A stretch of 64,000 nucleotides of DNA, taken from the NCBI GenBank assembly GCA_964244615.1, contig CAXTJP010000006.1:1-64000 (forward strand). Direction: 5' to 3'. The notes beneath the pieces are model-generated. The model did not search any database, was not told the DNA's origin, and saw only the letters and a list, made by a program, of their open reading frames with translations. Made by a program: the position numbers and the translations under genes. Positions within the stretch are counted from its first letter, which is position 1; each line of letters starts with the position of its first letter. The DNA is from BOG-908 sp964244615. Its GTDB lineage: Bacteria > Pseudomonadota > Alphaproteobacteria > Acetobacterales > Acetobacteraceae. This document shows, one piece after another, positions 1 through 9,075 of this stretch.

Positions 1-1
1 C

Positions 2-1156
2 GCGCTGGCCGACGCCATCACCTGCAACGCGTCGGTCAAGGCGTTCGGCGCCGAGGCGCGCGAGGAAGGGCGGCTGGACGGGGTGCTGGGCAAATGGGCC
101 CGGCGCACGGACCGCACCTGGATGCGCGGCGTGGGCGCGTTCTCCATCCAGGGCGCGGCCTTGCTCCTGCTGCAACTGCTGATCGTCGGCACCATCACCT
201 GGCTGTGGCATCGCGGGCAGGCCGATGCGGGCGACGTCGCCACCGTGCTGACCATGTATTTCGTCCTGCACGGCTATCTCCGCAACATGGGCCAGACGGT
301 GCGCGAGCTGCAGCGCGGGGTGAACGACATGGCCGAGCTGGTCGCCCTGCACGCCGAGCGGCTGCAGGTGACCGACGCGCCGGGGGCGGGCGCGCTGGCG
401 GTGACCGCCGGACGCATCGACTTCGCGAGCGTGCGCTTCGGCTACGGTGGGCACGCGACCCCGCTGTTCGACAACCTGTCGGTCACGATCCAGGGCGGCG
501 AGCGGGTGGGGCTGGTGGGCCCGTCCGGCTCGGGCAAGTCCACCTTCGCCCGTCTCATCCAGCGGCTGCACGACGTGCAGGGCGGCGCGATCCTGATCGA
601 CGGGCAGGACGTGTCCGGCGTGCGCCAGGCCAGCCTGCGGCGGCAGATCGCGATCGTGCCGCAGGAGCCGACGCTGTTCCACCGAACCCTGGCCGAGAAC
701 ATCGCCTATGGCCGTCCGGACGCGACCGCCGCCGACATCGAACGCGCCGCGCGCTCGGCCCACGCGCACGGCTTCATCATGCGTCAGCCGAAGGGCTACG
801 CCACCCTGGTCGGCGAACGCGGCATCAAGCTCTCGGGCGGCGAACGCCAGCGCGTGGCGATCGCGCGCGCCTTCCTGGCCGACGCGCCGATCCTGATACT
901 CGACGAGGCGACGTCCAGCCTGGATTCCGAGAGCGAGGCCGCGATCCAGGCGGCGATGGAGCGCCTGATCGAGGGCCGGACGGCGATCGTGATCGCGCAT
1001 CGGCTGTCCACCGTCCGCGCCATGGACCGCATCCTGGTGTTCGACGACGGACGCGTCGTGGAACAGGGCACCCACACGGCCCTGGTCGCCAGGTCCGACG
1101 GCATCTATCGCAGGCTGTTCGAGCGCCAGGCGCTCGGGCTGATAGACGCCGGGTGA
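2..1156 (+). CDS. ABC exporter, fused permease-ATPase (5' end cut off)
   Basis: C-terminal 384 residues of a type IV ABC exporter half-transporter. The reading frame is open from base 2, so the true start lies left of the window. Visible are the end of the transmembrane domain (VKAFGAEAREEGRL coupling-helix region, then hydrophobic helices at about residues 50-95) and a complete nucleotide-binding domain: Walker A GPSGSGKST, Q-loop VPQEPTLF, signature LSGGERQRVAIARAF, Walker B ILILDEATSSLDSES and H-loop IAHRLST. The family exports lipids, drugs or peptides as homo- or heterodimers. The substrate cannot be read from this fragment; an MsbA-like lipid exporter or a multidrug exporter are both possible. 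A dispersed hairpin repeat begins about 10 bases after its stop. Confidence 0.93.
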   Translation, partial: ALADAITCNASVKAFGAEAREEGRLDGVLGKWARRTDRTWMRGVGAFSIQGAALLLLQLLIVGTITWLWHRGQADAGDVATVLTMYFVLHGYLRNMGQTVRELQRGVNDMAELVALHAERLQVTDAPGAGALAVTAGRIDFASVRFGYGGHATPLFDNLSVTIQGGERVGLVGPSGSGKSTFARLIQRLHDVQGGAILIDGQDVSGVRQASLRRQIAIVPQEPTLFHRTLAENIAYGRPDATAADIERAARSAHAHGFIMRQPKGYATLVGERGIKLSGGERQRVAIARAFLADAPILILDEATSSLDSESEAAIQAAMERLIEGRTAIVIAHRLSTVRAMDRILVFDDGRVVEQGTHTALVARSDGIYRRLFERQALGLIDAG

Positions 1157-1165
1157 GAGGCAAGG

Positions 1166-1290
1166 CAAGCGGTTCTTTTTTGAAAAAAAGAGCCAGAAAA
1201 CTTTTGATCTTGGGTTGCGCTTCGTAGAAACCTCCGCGACAGCATCACCAAAGTTTTTTGCTGCTTTTTTTCAAAAAAGCAGGCCTTGCT
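1166..1290. repeat. A/T-tract hairpin element, family 1, copy A
   Basis: About 125 bases with two small hairpins, GGTTCTTTTTT/GAAAAAAAGAGCC at 1171-1194 and CTGCTTTTTT/AAAAAAGCAG at 1261-1282. Between them is a pair of complementary A6/T6 stretches (about 1195-1206 and 1249-1260) around a conserved core CCTCCGCGACAGCAT. The whole is an imperfect palindrome. Similar copies lie at 37281-37411 and 46934-47051, with a half copy at 47240-47300. It starts right after the ABC exporter stop codon, so it may end that transcript; this role is inferred. Confidence 0.85.
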
Positions 1291-1327
1291 TCCTTGCACG
1301 CCCCAAGAGCGGTCGAGGAGAAAGCCG

Positions 1328-2254
1328 ATGACAACCAAGAGCGGTTCCGCACGAGCCCGTTCCGTTCCAGCAACAAACCCGCACGCTGAGCACGTCGATG
1401 CGAGCACCTTTACCGAACTGGTGCGCAACCATTACGGCACCAAGACGCTGATGTTCGACCGCGCGCTGGCCGAGGCGGTGCTGGAGCTGAACACCGGCAA
1501 TCGCCGGGTGAACCGCCGCAAGGTGGAGCAGCTCGTCCGGCAGATGCAATCCGGCCAGTTCGAGAACACCGGCGAGCCCGTCATCGTGTCGGCCGAGGGC
1601 ATCGTCAACAACGGCCAGCATCGCCTGCTGGCCATCGTCGAGGCGGACGCGGTGCTCGACATGGACGTGCGCTTCGGCATCCCCAGGCGCGCGTTCAGCA
1701 AGACCGACACCGGCACGTCGCGCTCCATCGGCGACGTGCTGACCATCAAGGGCGTCAGGGCGGGTGCCCAGGTCTCCTCGGCCGTGCGGTTGCTGATACT
1801 GTATCGGCGCGGACTGCCGGAGGCGGTACGCGAGTTCGTCACCAACGACGAGGTGTCGCAGGCCTTCGACGGTTGGCGGGACATCGAGGAGATCGTGGCG
1901 TTGGTGAACGCGCACGCCTTTCCCAAGCCCGTCCGCAGCACGCCGCTCTACGCCACCGCCTTTCTGGCTTCCCGGACCTCTGCCCGAGGCAAGCTGGAAG
2001 CCTGGCTGGACGCGGTGGCGACAGGCCTGGACGTGGCCCGCGACAGCCCGGCCTATCAGCTGCGCGAGCGGCTGATGCGCGGCGTCGACGCGCCGGTAGG
2101 CACGCGGGAGGGCCAGCTCGAGCGGTTCGCGCTGATGATCAAGTCGTGGAACCTGTGGGCAAAAGGCGAGGCCATCGCCAAGAAGGATTTCCGCTGGGCG
2201 GCGTCCGGCAGGCACGCCGAGGCATTTCCTGCGGTCGGCGGGACGAAGTTGTGA
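1328..2254 (+). CDS. ParB/sulfiredoxin-like nuclease-fold protein
   Basis: A 308-residue protein of the ParB-like family that carries the GQHRL-type motif (IVNNGQHRLLAIVEADAVLD, about residues 95-115). This motif in ParB-superfamily proteins is typical of phage and mobile-element members with CTPase or nuclease fold. No helix-turn-helix is obvious, and no parA lies next to it, so a chromosome-partition role is unlikely. The start ATG at 1328 is chosen because GAGGAGA sits 7 bases upstream; an upstream in-frame ATG at 1286 lies inside the hairpin element and is rejected. It stands alone between the family-1 repeat and an ABC importer, which suggests an accessory gene gained by transfer. Function unknown. 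Confidence 0.75.
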   Translation: MTTKSGSARARSVPATNPHAEHVDASTFTELVRNHYGTKTLMFDRALAEAVLELNTGNRRVNRRKVEQLVRQMQSGQFENTGEPVIVSAEGIVNNGQHRLLAIVEADAVLDMDVRFGIPRRAFSKTDTGTSRSIGDVLTIKGVRAGAQVSSAVRLLILYRRGLPEAVREFVTNDEVSQAFDGWRDIEEIVALVNAHAFPKPVRSTPLYATAFLASRTSARGKLEAWLDAVATGLDVARDSPAYQLRERLMRGVDAPVGTREGQLERFALMIKSWNLWAKGEAIAKKDFRWAASGRHAEAFPAVGGTKL

Positions 2255-2361
2255 GGGGGTCAGGTCGCCAGGCGGGCCGCCCCGCACGAGGCTCGCGCCC
2301 GGTCCTGGCAGGTGTCTTGCTGCTCGCCGGCTGCGGGTTGGCCTCAGGACAGAAATGGTGA
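2251..2361 (+). CDS. possible 36-residue lipoprotein
   Basis: A tiny reading frame starting with GTG that overlaps the preceding stop as GTGA. It encodes an Arg-rich n-region, a hydrophobic core (PVLAGVLLLAGCG) with a lipobox LLAGC, and only about ten residues after the cysteine (GLASGQKW at the end). The layout is that of entericidin-like mini-lipoproteins. It could instead be the decayed beginning of a larger lipoprotein, because the frame ends just before the next ABC ATPase gene. No ribosome binding site beyond translational coupling is seen. Existence is not proven. Confidence 0.35.
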   Translation: MRGSGRQAGRPARGSRPVLAGVLLLAGCGLASGQKW

Positions 2362-2374
2362 GTCGGTGAGCGCA

Positions 2375-3163
2375 ATGGCAAGCCCGACCGTGGCGGCGGC
2401 CGACGCCGACAGGCATGCCGCCGAACTGGTGCTGTCACACGTGGGCAAGATCTTCGACGCGGGCGCCGGGGCCTTCGTTGCCGTGCAGGACCTGTCCCTT
2501 GAGATCGAGGCAGGTGCCTTCGTCGCCATCGTGGGTGCCAGCGGGTGCGGCAAATCCACGCTGTTGCGCATGATCGCCGGGCTGGAACGCCCCGATAGCG
2601 GCCACATACTGGCCGGTCGTCGACCGGTGGTCGGCACTGGCCTGGACCGTGGCCTGGTGTTCCAGGAAGCCAGGCTGCTGCCCTGGCTGACAGCCGAGCA
2701 GAACGTTGCACTTGCCTTGCGCAACGCGAAGCTGACCGCGGCGCACAAGGCGCAGCTCGTGAGCGAGCACTTGGCGCTCGTGGGCCTCTCGAGTTTCGCG
2801 CGCGCCTACCCCGGCCAGCTTTCCGGCGGCATGGCGCAGCGTGTGGCGATCGCCCGCGGGCTGGTCGCGCGGCCCGGCATCCTACTGCTCGACGAGCCGT
2901 TCGGGGCGTTGGACGCGCTCACCCGCCTGCGCATGCAGACCGAACTGGAGCGTATCTGGCAGGCGGACCGCACGACGATGCTGCTCGTCACGCACGACGT
3001 GGAGGAGGCCATCGTTCTGGCCGACCGCGTCATCGTCATGTCGCCGCGGCCCGGACGGATCAGCGCCATCGAACCGGTGCCGTTCCGTCGTCCGCGCGAC
3101 CGTGGCGACGCAGGCATGGCGGCGCTCAGGAAATCCCTGCTCGCGACGCTCGGCGAGAGATGA
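2375..3163 (+). CDS. ssuB: ABC importer ATPase, SsuB/TauB/NrtD type
   Basis: A 262-residue ATPase of the nitrate/sulfonate/taurine importer family. It has Walker A GASGCGKST (about residues 56-64), Q-loop VFQEARLLPW, signature LSGGMAQRVAIARGL, Walker B ILLLDEPFGALDALTR and switch His in LLVTHDVEEA. The downstream periplasmic binding protein and permease complete the transporter. Start choice is between GTG at 2366 and ATG at 2375; both have a GGTGAG a few bases upstream, and ATG is taken. No sulfonate monooxygenase (ssuD/tauD) is adjacent, so the substrate could be a sulfonate, a sulfate ester or another small anion. The symbol denotes subfamily only. Confidence 0.85.
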   Translation: MASPTVAAADADRHAAELVLSHVGKIFDAGAGAFVAVQDLSLEIEAGAFVAIVGASGCGKSTLLRMIAGLERPDSGHILAGRRPVVGTGLDRGLVFQEARLLPWLTAEQNVALALRNAKLTAAHKAQLVSEHLALVGLSSFARAYPGQLSGGMAQRVAIARGLVARPGILLLDEPFGALDALTRLRMQTELERIWQADRTTMLLVTHDVEEAIVLADRVIVMSPRPGRISAIEPVPFRRPRDRGDAGMAALRKSLLATLGER

Positions 3164-3276
3164 CCCATATCATGGTTGACCAGTAGGATATGACCCCCTA
3201 GGACGATTGCTGCGCCCCGTCGATGCCGGACTGCCGACCGTAGGATCGCCGTCTGGCACCGGGTGACATAGGGGGA

Positions 3277-4239
3277 ATGACGGTGACCGCACGCGGCAGC
3301 ATCACGGCGCTCGGGCTTGCCTTGGCGGCGTTGCTCGGGGGCGCCTCCTGGGCGCGGGCGCAATCGGTCCTCAGGCTCGATTACGCTTACTACAATCCGC
3401 TCAGCCTGGTGTTGAAGCAGAAGCACTGGGTCGAGGATTCGCTCGGCCCGCAGGTCAGCGTGCAATGGGTACTCAGCGCCGGCAGCAACAAGGCACTCGA
3501 ATACCTGCGCGGGCGGTCCATCGACATCGGCTCCACAGCCGGGGCTGCGGCCCTACTCGGGCGTGCCAACGGCACGCAGGCCAAGGTGATCTACGTGTTC
3601 TCCCGCCCCGAATGGTCTGCGCTGGTTACACGGCCGGGTTCGGGCATCACCAGACTGGCGGATCTGAAGGGCAAGCGTGTGGCGGCGACCCCGGGCACGG
3701 ACCCGAACATCCTGCTGCTGCGGGCGCTGGCGACGGTGGGGCTGGGCCGGGGTGACATCACGCTGATACCGTTGCAGCACCAGGACGGACGGCTTGCGCT
3801 GGATCGGGGCGACGTGGATGCCTGGGCGGGGCTGGATCCGTTCATGGCGCAGGCGGAACTGCAAAGCCACGACGTGCTGTTCTTCCGCGACAAGTCGCTC
3901 AACAGCCCGGGTACGCTGCTCGCGCGGGATGCGCTGCTGGCCGAGCACCCCGAGACGGTTCGCCGCGTGATCGCCGCCTACGAGCGCGCCCGGGTCTGGG
4001 CGCGGTCAAACCTACCTGAAGTGGCAACGATCCTGGCGCAGGCCGCCAAGCTCTCACCCGAAGTGGCGCAGCGCGAGCTCGGCCGCACCGATTTCTCGAA
4101 CCCGAAACCGGATGCTGCCACGCGCGCGCAGATTGCCGCGGCCGCGCCCATCCTGAAGGCCAGCGGCAGCCTTTCCGCCACAGCCGACCTGGATCGTGCG
4201 CAAGCGCAGTTGTTCGACACACAGCTCGCCGGCCAGTAG
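3277..4239 (+). CDS. ssuA: ABC importer periplasmic binding protein, SsuA/TauA type
   Basis: A 320-residue secreted protein with a clear Sec signal peptide (hydrophobic LGLALAALLGG, cleavage near ARA/QS at residue 28). The mature part has the NMT1/SsuA-like bilobed fold signature: RLDYAYYNPLSLVLKQ, a dipeptide hinge region with DIGSTAGAAALLG, and LADLKGKRVAATPGTDPN. It would deliver substrate to the ATPase and permease encoded on either side. The ATG at 3277 lies directly against an AGGGGGA ribosome site; the in-frame GTG at 3283 has better spacing and may be the real start. The gap of about 110 bases before it holds no clear signal. Confidence 0.88.
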   Translation: MTVTARGSITALGLALAALLGGASWARAQSVLRLDYAYYNPLSLVLKQKHWVEDSLGPQVSVQWVLSAGSNKALEYLRGRSIDIGSTAGAAALLGRANGTQAKVIYVFSRPEWSALVTRPGSGITRLADLKGKRVAATPGTDPNILLLRALATVGLGRGDITLIPLQHQDGRLALDRGDVDAWAGLDPFMAQAELQSHDVLFFRDKSLNSPGTLLARDALLAEHPETVRRVIAAYERARVWARSNLPEVATILAQAAKLSPEVAQRELGRTDFSNPKPDAATRAQIAAAAPILKASGSLSATADLDRAQAQLFDTQLAGQ

Positions 4240-5125
4240 AGCCTTGGACGTCCTGGAACTGGGCGCGCAGCCACGCGAAAGCCAGGGCGTCTCCGCCGAT
4301 CGATACGCTGTCGCTTCGTCCAAGGCGCGCGACCTGGAACGGCGGCGTGCCCCGTGGCGCGTGTGGCGGCCCGGCTTTCCGGCCGGGCTGGTCTTGCCCG
4401 CGATGCTGATCCTGGCGTGGCAGCTGGCGAGCGCGCATCTCGTATCGCCGGATCTTCTTGCGCCGCCGACCGCGGTTCTGCGGGCCCTGTCCGCGATGTT
4501 CTGGAGCGGCGAGCTCCTGAGCAACCTCACGGCCAGCCTGCGCCGCCTGGCGCTGGGCTTCTGCCTCGGCGGGTCGCTCGGCACGCTGCTCGGCGCCGTG
4601 ACCGGAGGATCGCCGCGCGCGCGGCGCCTCCTCGATCCCACGGTGCAGGCGCTGCGCAGCGTGCCGTCGATCGCCTGGGTGCCCCCTTTCATCCTCTGGT
4701 TCGGCATCTTCGAGAGTTCGAAGATCTACCTGATCGCGCTCGGGGCCTTCTTCCCGGTCTACCTGAACCTGATGGCGGGCATCGCGAACGTCGATGGCAA
4801 GCTGATCGAGGTGGGCCGGGTGCTCACGTTGAGCAGAACGCAGACGATCACCCATATCCTCCTGCCCGCCAGCCTGCCGTCCTACATCGTGGGATTGCGA
4901 ACCGGCCTCGGACTCGGATGGATGTTCGTCGCCGCCGCGGAGTTGATGGGGGCGAGCGACGGTCTGGGTTTCCTGCTCATGGACGCCGAACAGACCGGCC
5001 GACCGGAGCGTGTGATCGCGGCCATCCTGCTGTTCGCCATCTGCGGCAAGGCCAGCGATTCCCTTGTTCAGGCGGCCGGATCTGCCGGGCGCAACGTGAT
5101 CGGGCGGCTGGCTTACCGGTGGTAA
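4196..5125 (+). CDS. ssuC: ABC importer permease, SsuC/TauC type
   Basis: Integral membrane permease of the BPD-transport family with about six hydrophobic segments. The EAA-type cytoplasmic loop that docks the ATPase is seen as LIEVGRVLTLSRTQTITHI followed by LLPASLPSYIVGLR. It completes the importer with the two genes upstream. The start is uncertain: GTG at 4196 overlaps the binding-protein gene by 44 bases, whereas TTG at 4244 begins 5 bases after that gene's stop and gives a 293-residue protein closer to family length. Neither has a strong ribosome site. The reading frame downstream of 4244 is secure. Confidence 0.86.
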   Translation: MRKRSCSTHSSPASRALDVLELGAQPRESQGVSADRYAVASSKARDLERRRAPWRVWRPGFPAGLVLPAMLILAWQLASAHLVSPDLLAPPTAVLRALSAMFWSGELLSNLTASLRRLALGFCLGGSLGTLLGAVTGGSPRARRLLDPTVQALRSVPSIAWVPPFILWFGIFESSKIYLIALGAFFPVYLNLMAGIANVDGKLIEVGRVLTLSRTQTITHILLPASLPSYIVGLRTGLGLGWMFVAAAELMGASDGLGFLLMDAEQTGRPERVIAAILLFAICGKASDSLVQAAGSAGRNVIGRLAYRW

Positions 5126-5174
5126 TCATACCAGCCGCCCGAAAGTCTGACGTGGGAGCGGCCTTCCTTACCCG

Positions 5175-7295
5175 TCAGCTCGCATCCAACCCACGCTGGT
5201 GCAGCAACGGCGCGGTGTCCGGATTGCGCCCGCTGAACGCGCGGTACAGCGCCATCGGATCCGCCGTGTGGCCCGGCGCCAGCATCGTGTCGCGGAAATG
5301 CTGGCCGTTCGCGCGCGTCAGCCCGCCATGCTGGGTGAACCAGGCATAGGCGTCGTCGTCCAGCACCTCGCCCCACAGATAGGCGTAGTAGTTGGCGGCG
5401 TATCCGCCGGCCCAGATATGGGCGAAATACGTGGTGCGATAGCGCGGCGGCACGGTGTCGAGGTCGATGGCATGCTTCTTCAGCGCCGCCGCCTCGAAGG
5501 CATCGGGCGTCTGGGCCGGCGCGCCGGCCGGCAGGCTGTGCCATTCGAGGTCGAGCAGGGCGGCCGCCAGGTACTCGGTCAGCATGTAGCCCTGGTTGAA
5601 GGTGCGGGCGCGCCTGATCTTGTCCACCATCGCCGCCGGCATCGGCTCGCCGGTCTTGTAGTGGCGCGCGTAGCTGGCGAACACGGCGGGGTCGAGCGCC
5701 CAGTGCTCGTTGAACTGCGAGGGGAACTCCACGACGTCGGTCGGCACGTGAAACCCGCTCTGGCTCGGGAAATACTGGTTCGAGAAGATCGCGTGCAGCG
5801 CGTGGCCGAACTCGTGGAACATGGTCGTCACGTCATCAAAACTGATCAGCGCCGGCTGCCCGGGTGCCGGTTTGGTGAAGCTCGCGACGTTGACCACCAC
5901 CGGCTTCTGGTGCAGCAGCCCCGATGGCGGTACCAGCGCGTCGCACCAGGCGCCGCCCTGCTTGTTCGGTCGGGCGTAGTAATCCGCGTAGAACAGCGCG
6001 ATCGGCGTGCCGTCGGCGTCGAACACCTCGAACACCCGCACGTCCGGCTGGTACACCGGCATGTCGTGGCGTTCCTTGAACGTCAGGCCGTAGAGCTTGT
6101 TGGCGGCGAAGAACACGCCGTCATGCAGCACGCGGTCGATCTCGAAATACGGGCGCGTCTGCCCCTCGTCGAGGTCGTATTTCGCTGCCCGCACCTGCTC
6201 GGAGTACAGGTTCCAGTCGTACGCGGCGAGCTTGAAGCCGCCGTGCTGGCGGTCGATGATCGCCTGCATGTCGGCCGCCTCGCCACGCGCCTTGGCGGTG
6301 GCGCCGGGCACCAGGCTGTCCAGAAGCTTCATGGCTGACGCAGGCGTCTTCGCCATCTGGTTGTCCAGGGTATAGGCCGCGAAACTGTCGAAGCCCATCA
6401 GCTTCGCCTTGTCGGCGCGCAGTTGCGCCAGCTGCGAAACCAGGTCGCGCACGTCGTTCGGCCCGGCCGCGTCGCCGCGCTGCTCGCTCGCCTGCATGAT
6501 GCGTGCGCGCAGCGCCCGGTCGGTCAGCTTGGCGAGCGTCGGCTGCTGCGTCGTGTTGCGCAGCGGCAGCACGTAATCGCCGGGGTGGCCGCGTGTGCGG
6601 CCGGCCTCGGCCGCCGCGTCCACCGCCGCGTGGTCCAGCCCGGCCAAGTGGGAGACGTCGCCCACCACCACCGCGCCGCCTGCGGTCGCTGCCAGAAGCT
6701 TCTGCTCGAACGCGGTCTGCAGCTTGGTGATCTGCTGGTTCAGCGCGCGCAACCTGGTCTGATCGGCGGGCGACAGCGCCGCCCCGGCATGCACGAACTG
6801 TTTGTAAGTCTCGTCGAGCAGGTAGAGGGATTTCGCGTCCAGCTTCAGCGTGTCGGCTTCCGCGTGCAGCGCCCGCACGCGTGCGAACAGCCGCGGGTCG
6901 AGGTGTATGGCATCCTCGTGCGCCTGCAGCTTCGGATCGATCTGCTGCTTCGTGGCGTCGAGCGCCGGGTCGGTGTTGGACTGCGTCAGGTTCTCGAAGA
7001 TCTGCGCCACCCGGGTGAGCGTCACGCCCGACCGCTCCAGGGCCACGACCGTGTTCTCGAAGCTCGGCGGCGCGGCGTCGGCGGCGATCCGGTCGATCTC
7101 CCCCTGGTGCTCGCGTATCGCGGCGTCGATGGCCGGGGCGTAGTCGGCGTCGTGAATCCGGTCGAACGCCGGCGCACCGTAGGGCAGCGTGCTCGGCGCA
7201 AGCAGCGGGTCCGGCGCCGCCTTCGCCGTATCGAGGCCGCCCAGCACGAGGCAGGAAGCCAGAAAACCGGTGGCGTGCAGAAGCGTGTTCATCAA
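5175..7295 (-). CDS. dcp: M3 family zinc metallopeptidase (peptidyl-dipeptidase Dcp-like)
   Basis: A 706-residue zinc oligopeptidase of family M3. The catalytic HEFGH motif is in DVTTMFHEFGHALHAIF with the downstream glutamate region EFPSQFNEHWALD. The N-terminus carries an export signal ending AKA/APDPLL, so it acts outside the cytoplasm. An LASC tetrapeptide inside the hydrophobic stretch resembles a lipobox, but there is no basic n-region, so lipidation is doubtful. Length fits Dcp (about 680-710 residues). The family cleaves C-terminal dipeptides from peptides; a role in recycling periplasmic peptides is inferred. It is transcribed alone, convergent with the ABC importer. Confidence 0.9.
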   Translation of the reverse strand: MMNTLLHATGFLASCLVLGGLDTAKAAPDPLLAPSTLPYGAPAFDRIHDADYAPAIDAAIREHQGEIDRIAADAAPPSFENTVVALERSGVTLTRVAQIFENLTQSNTDPALDATKQQIDPKLQAHEDAIHLDPRLFARVRALHAEADTLKLDAKSLYLLDETYKQFVHAGAALSPADQTRLRALNQQITKLQTAFEQKLLAATAGGAVVVGDVSHLAGLDHAAVDAAAEAGRTRGHPGDYVLPLRNTTQQPTLAKLTDRALRARIMQASEQRGDAAGPNDVRDLVSQLAQLRADKAKLMGFDSFAAYTLDNQMAKTPASAMKLLDSLVPGATAKARGEAADMQAIIDRQHGGFKLAAYDWNLYSEQVRAAKYDLDEGQTRPYFEIDRVLHDGVFFAANKLYGLTFKERHDMPVYQPDVRVFEVFDADGTPIALFYADYYARPNKQGGAWCDALVPPSGLLHQKPVVVNVASFTKPAPGQPALISFDDVTTMFHEFGHALHAIFSNQYFPSQSGFHVPTDVVEFPSQFNEHWALDPAVFASYARHYKTGEPMPAAMVDKIRRARTFNQGYMLTEYLAAALLDLEWHSLPAGAPAQTPDAFEAAALKKHAIDLDTVPPRYRTTYFAHIWAGGYAANYYAYLWGEVLDDDAYAWFTQHGGLTRANGQHFRDTMLAPGHTADPMALYRAFSGRNPDTAPLLHQRGLDAS

Positions 7296-7375
7296 GGATC
7301 GGTCCGGAGATGCCTGCGCGCACCCTAACCCGCCGGCCGGGGCGCGTCATCACCGATACGCCGGCCCGACGCAGG

Positions 7376-8986
7376 CTATGGCCCGAACTGTCCGCGCAGC
7401 ACCTTCTTGTCCAGCTTGCCGACGCTCGTCCGCGCGATGGCGTCCACGAACTCTATCCGGTCCGGCAGCGCGAACTTCGAGATCACCCCCTGCTCCACCC
7501 GCGCCATGACATGCGCGCGCAGCGCCGCCGCGTCTGCAGGATGGCCCGTGCGCGCCACCACGATCGCCATCGGCCGTTCGCCCCATCGCACATCCTTGAC
7601 GCCGATCACCGCCACCTCGCCCACGCACGGGTGCTCGGCCAGGATGTCCTCGAGCTGCAGGCTGCTCACCCACTCGCCGCCGGTCTTCACCACGTCCTTG
7701 ATCCGGTCGGTGATGATGAGGAAACCGTGTTCGTCGATCGCGCCGATGTCGCCGGTGTGCAGCCACCCACCCTCCCATAGCGCGGCACTCGCAGCCGGGT
7801 CGTCGAGGTAGCCCATGGTCAGCCAGGGCGAGCGCATCACCACCTCGCCGGTGCTCACGCCGTCATGCGGCAGGTCGCGCATCTGCGCGTCCACGATACG
7901 GATGTCGCACAGCGCCACCGGGCGGCCGGCGCGGCAGCGAGAGGTCAGCTCCGTCTCGCCGCCGTCGCGCAACGCCGGCGGCACGGTGGCCACCGTCGCC
8001 ATCGGTCCGGTCTCCGACATGCCGTAGCCCGCGAACACGTCCACGCCGCGATCGAGCGCCGCCTGGGCCAGCGCGCGCGGCAGGGCGGAGCCGCCGATGA
8101 TCACGCGCCAGCCGCGCAGGTCTACGTCCTTCGCAGCGGCCAGGAACATCTGCAGGATGGTCGGCACGCAATGCGAGAAGGTGACGCGCTCGGCCACGAA
8201 CAGCCGCGCCAGCAACTCCGGCTGGTAGCGTCCCGGGTAGACCTGCTTGATGCCGCGCGCGGTGGCGTTGTACGGGTTGCCCCAGGCATGCACGTGAAAC
8301 ATCGGCGTGATCGGCATGTACACGTCGTCCGCCTTGAACGACATCGTCGCCAGGCCGGACAGGGTGTGCAGCACGATCTGCCGGTGCGAGTAGTAGACGC
8401 CCTTGGGATGGCCGGTGGTGCCCGTGGTGTAGAACGTGGTGGCCCGCGTCTGTTCGTCGAAATCGGGAAACACGTGCTCGGGATCGCCCGCCTCAAGCAG
8501 GGCCTCGTACTCGCCGTCCCAGGCGAAGCTCGAATCGTCGTGGCTGGACGGCACCGTGCCGTCCTCGGTCAGGCAGACGAAGCGGCGCACCGTCGTCAGC
8601 AGCGGCCGCAGGGATTGCAGCAGGGCGAAGAACTCGGTGTTGCACAGGATCACGTCCGCCCGGGCGTGGTTGATCGTGTATAGGATCTGCTCGACAGACA
8701 GGCGCACGTTCACGGTCATCAGCACCGCGCCCGACATCGGCACGCCGAAGAAGCATTCCAGGTAGCGATGGCTGTCCCAATCCATCACCGCCACCGTCTC
8801 GCCGTGTCGTACGCCCAGCGTAGCCAGCGCACTGCCCAGGCGATGTACGCGCTGGCCGAATTGCCGGTAGGTGAAACGCCGCAGGTCGCGGTAGACGATC
8901 TCCTGCAGCGGGTTCTGGCGCAACGGCGTCACCAGCAGCTGCTTGACGATCAGGGGGTAGTCATAGGCGCTGCTGGACGCACTCAC
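7376..8986 (-). CDS. medium/long-chain fatty acid--CoA ligase
   Basis: A 536-residue adenylate-forming enzyme that activates a carboxylic acid with ATP and joins it to CoA. Core motifs are complete: P-loop TTGTTGHPKGV, GYGMSETGP, hinge region GWLHTGDIGAIDEHGF with TDRIKD, and the C-terminal catalytic lysine in RTSVGKLDKK. The DYPLIVKQLL beginning resembles the AlkK-type medium/long-chain ligases. GTG at 8986 is chosen because GGGAGA lies 8 bases upstream; a longer frame to 9052 gives an Arg-rich, non-conserved tail running into the divergent promoter region. Chain-length preference cannot be read from sequence. Confidence 0.9.
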   Translation of the reverse strand: MSASSSAYDYPLIVKQLLVTPLRQNPLQEIVYRDLRRFTYRQFGQRVHRLGSALATLGVRHGETVAVMDWDSHRYLECFFGVPMSGAVLMTVNVRLSVEQILYTINHARADVILCNTEFFALLQSLRPLLTTVRRFVCLTEDGTVPSSHDDSSFAWDGEYEALLEAGDPEHVFPDFDEQTRATTFYTTGTTGHPKGVYYSHRQIVLHTLSGLATMSFKADDVYMPITPMFHVHAWGNPYNATARGIKQVYPGRYQPELLARLFVAERVTFSHCVPTILQMFLAAAKDVDLRGWRVIIGGSALPRALAQAALDRGVDVFAGYGMSETGPMATVATVPPALRDGGETELTSRCRAGRPVALCDIRIVDAQMRDLPHDGVSTGEVVMRSPWLTMGYLDDPAASAALWEGGWLHTGDIGAIDEHGFLIITDRIKDVVKTGGEWVSSLQLEDILAEHPCVGEVAVIGVKDVRWGERPMAIVVARTGHPADAAALRAHVMARVEQGVISKFALPDRIEFVDAIARTSVGKLDKKVLRGQFGP

Positions 8987-9075
8987 TGGCCGTCTCCCTG
9001 TCGTGCCCGTTCTTGTTGCCCGCAACTTGCGGGATCGTCTCGGCGGCGACAACCCGGCGCGCCGCGCGGAGCCGC

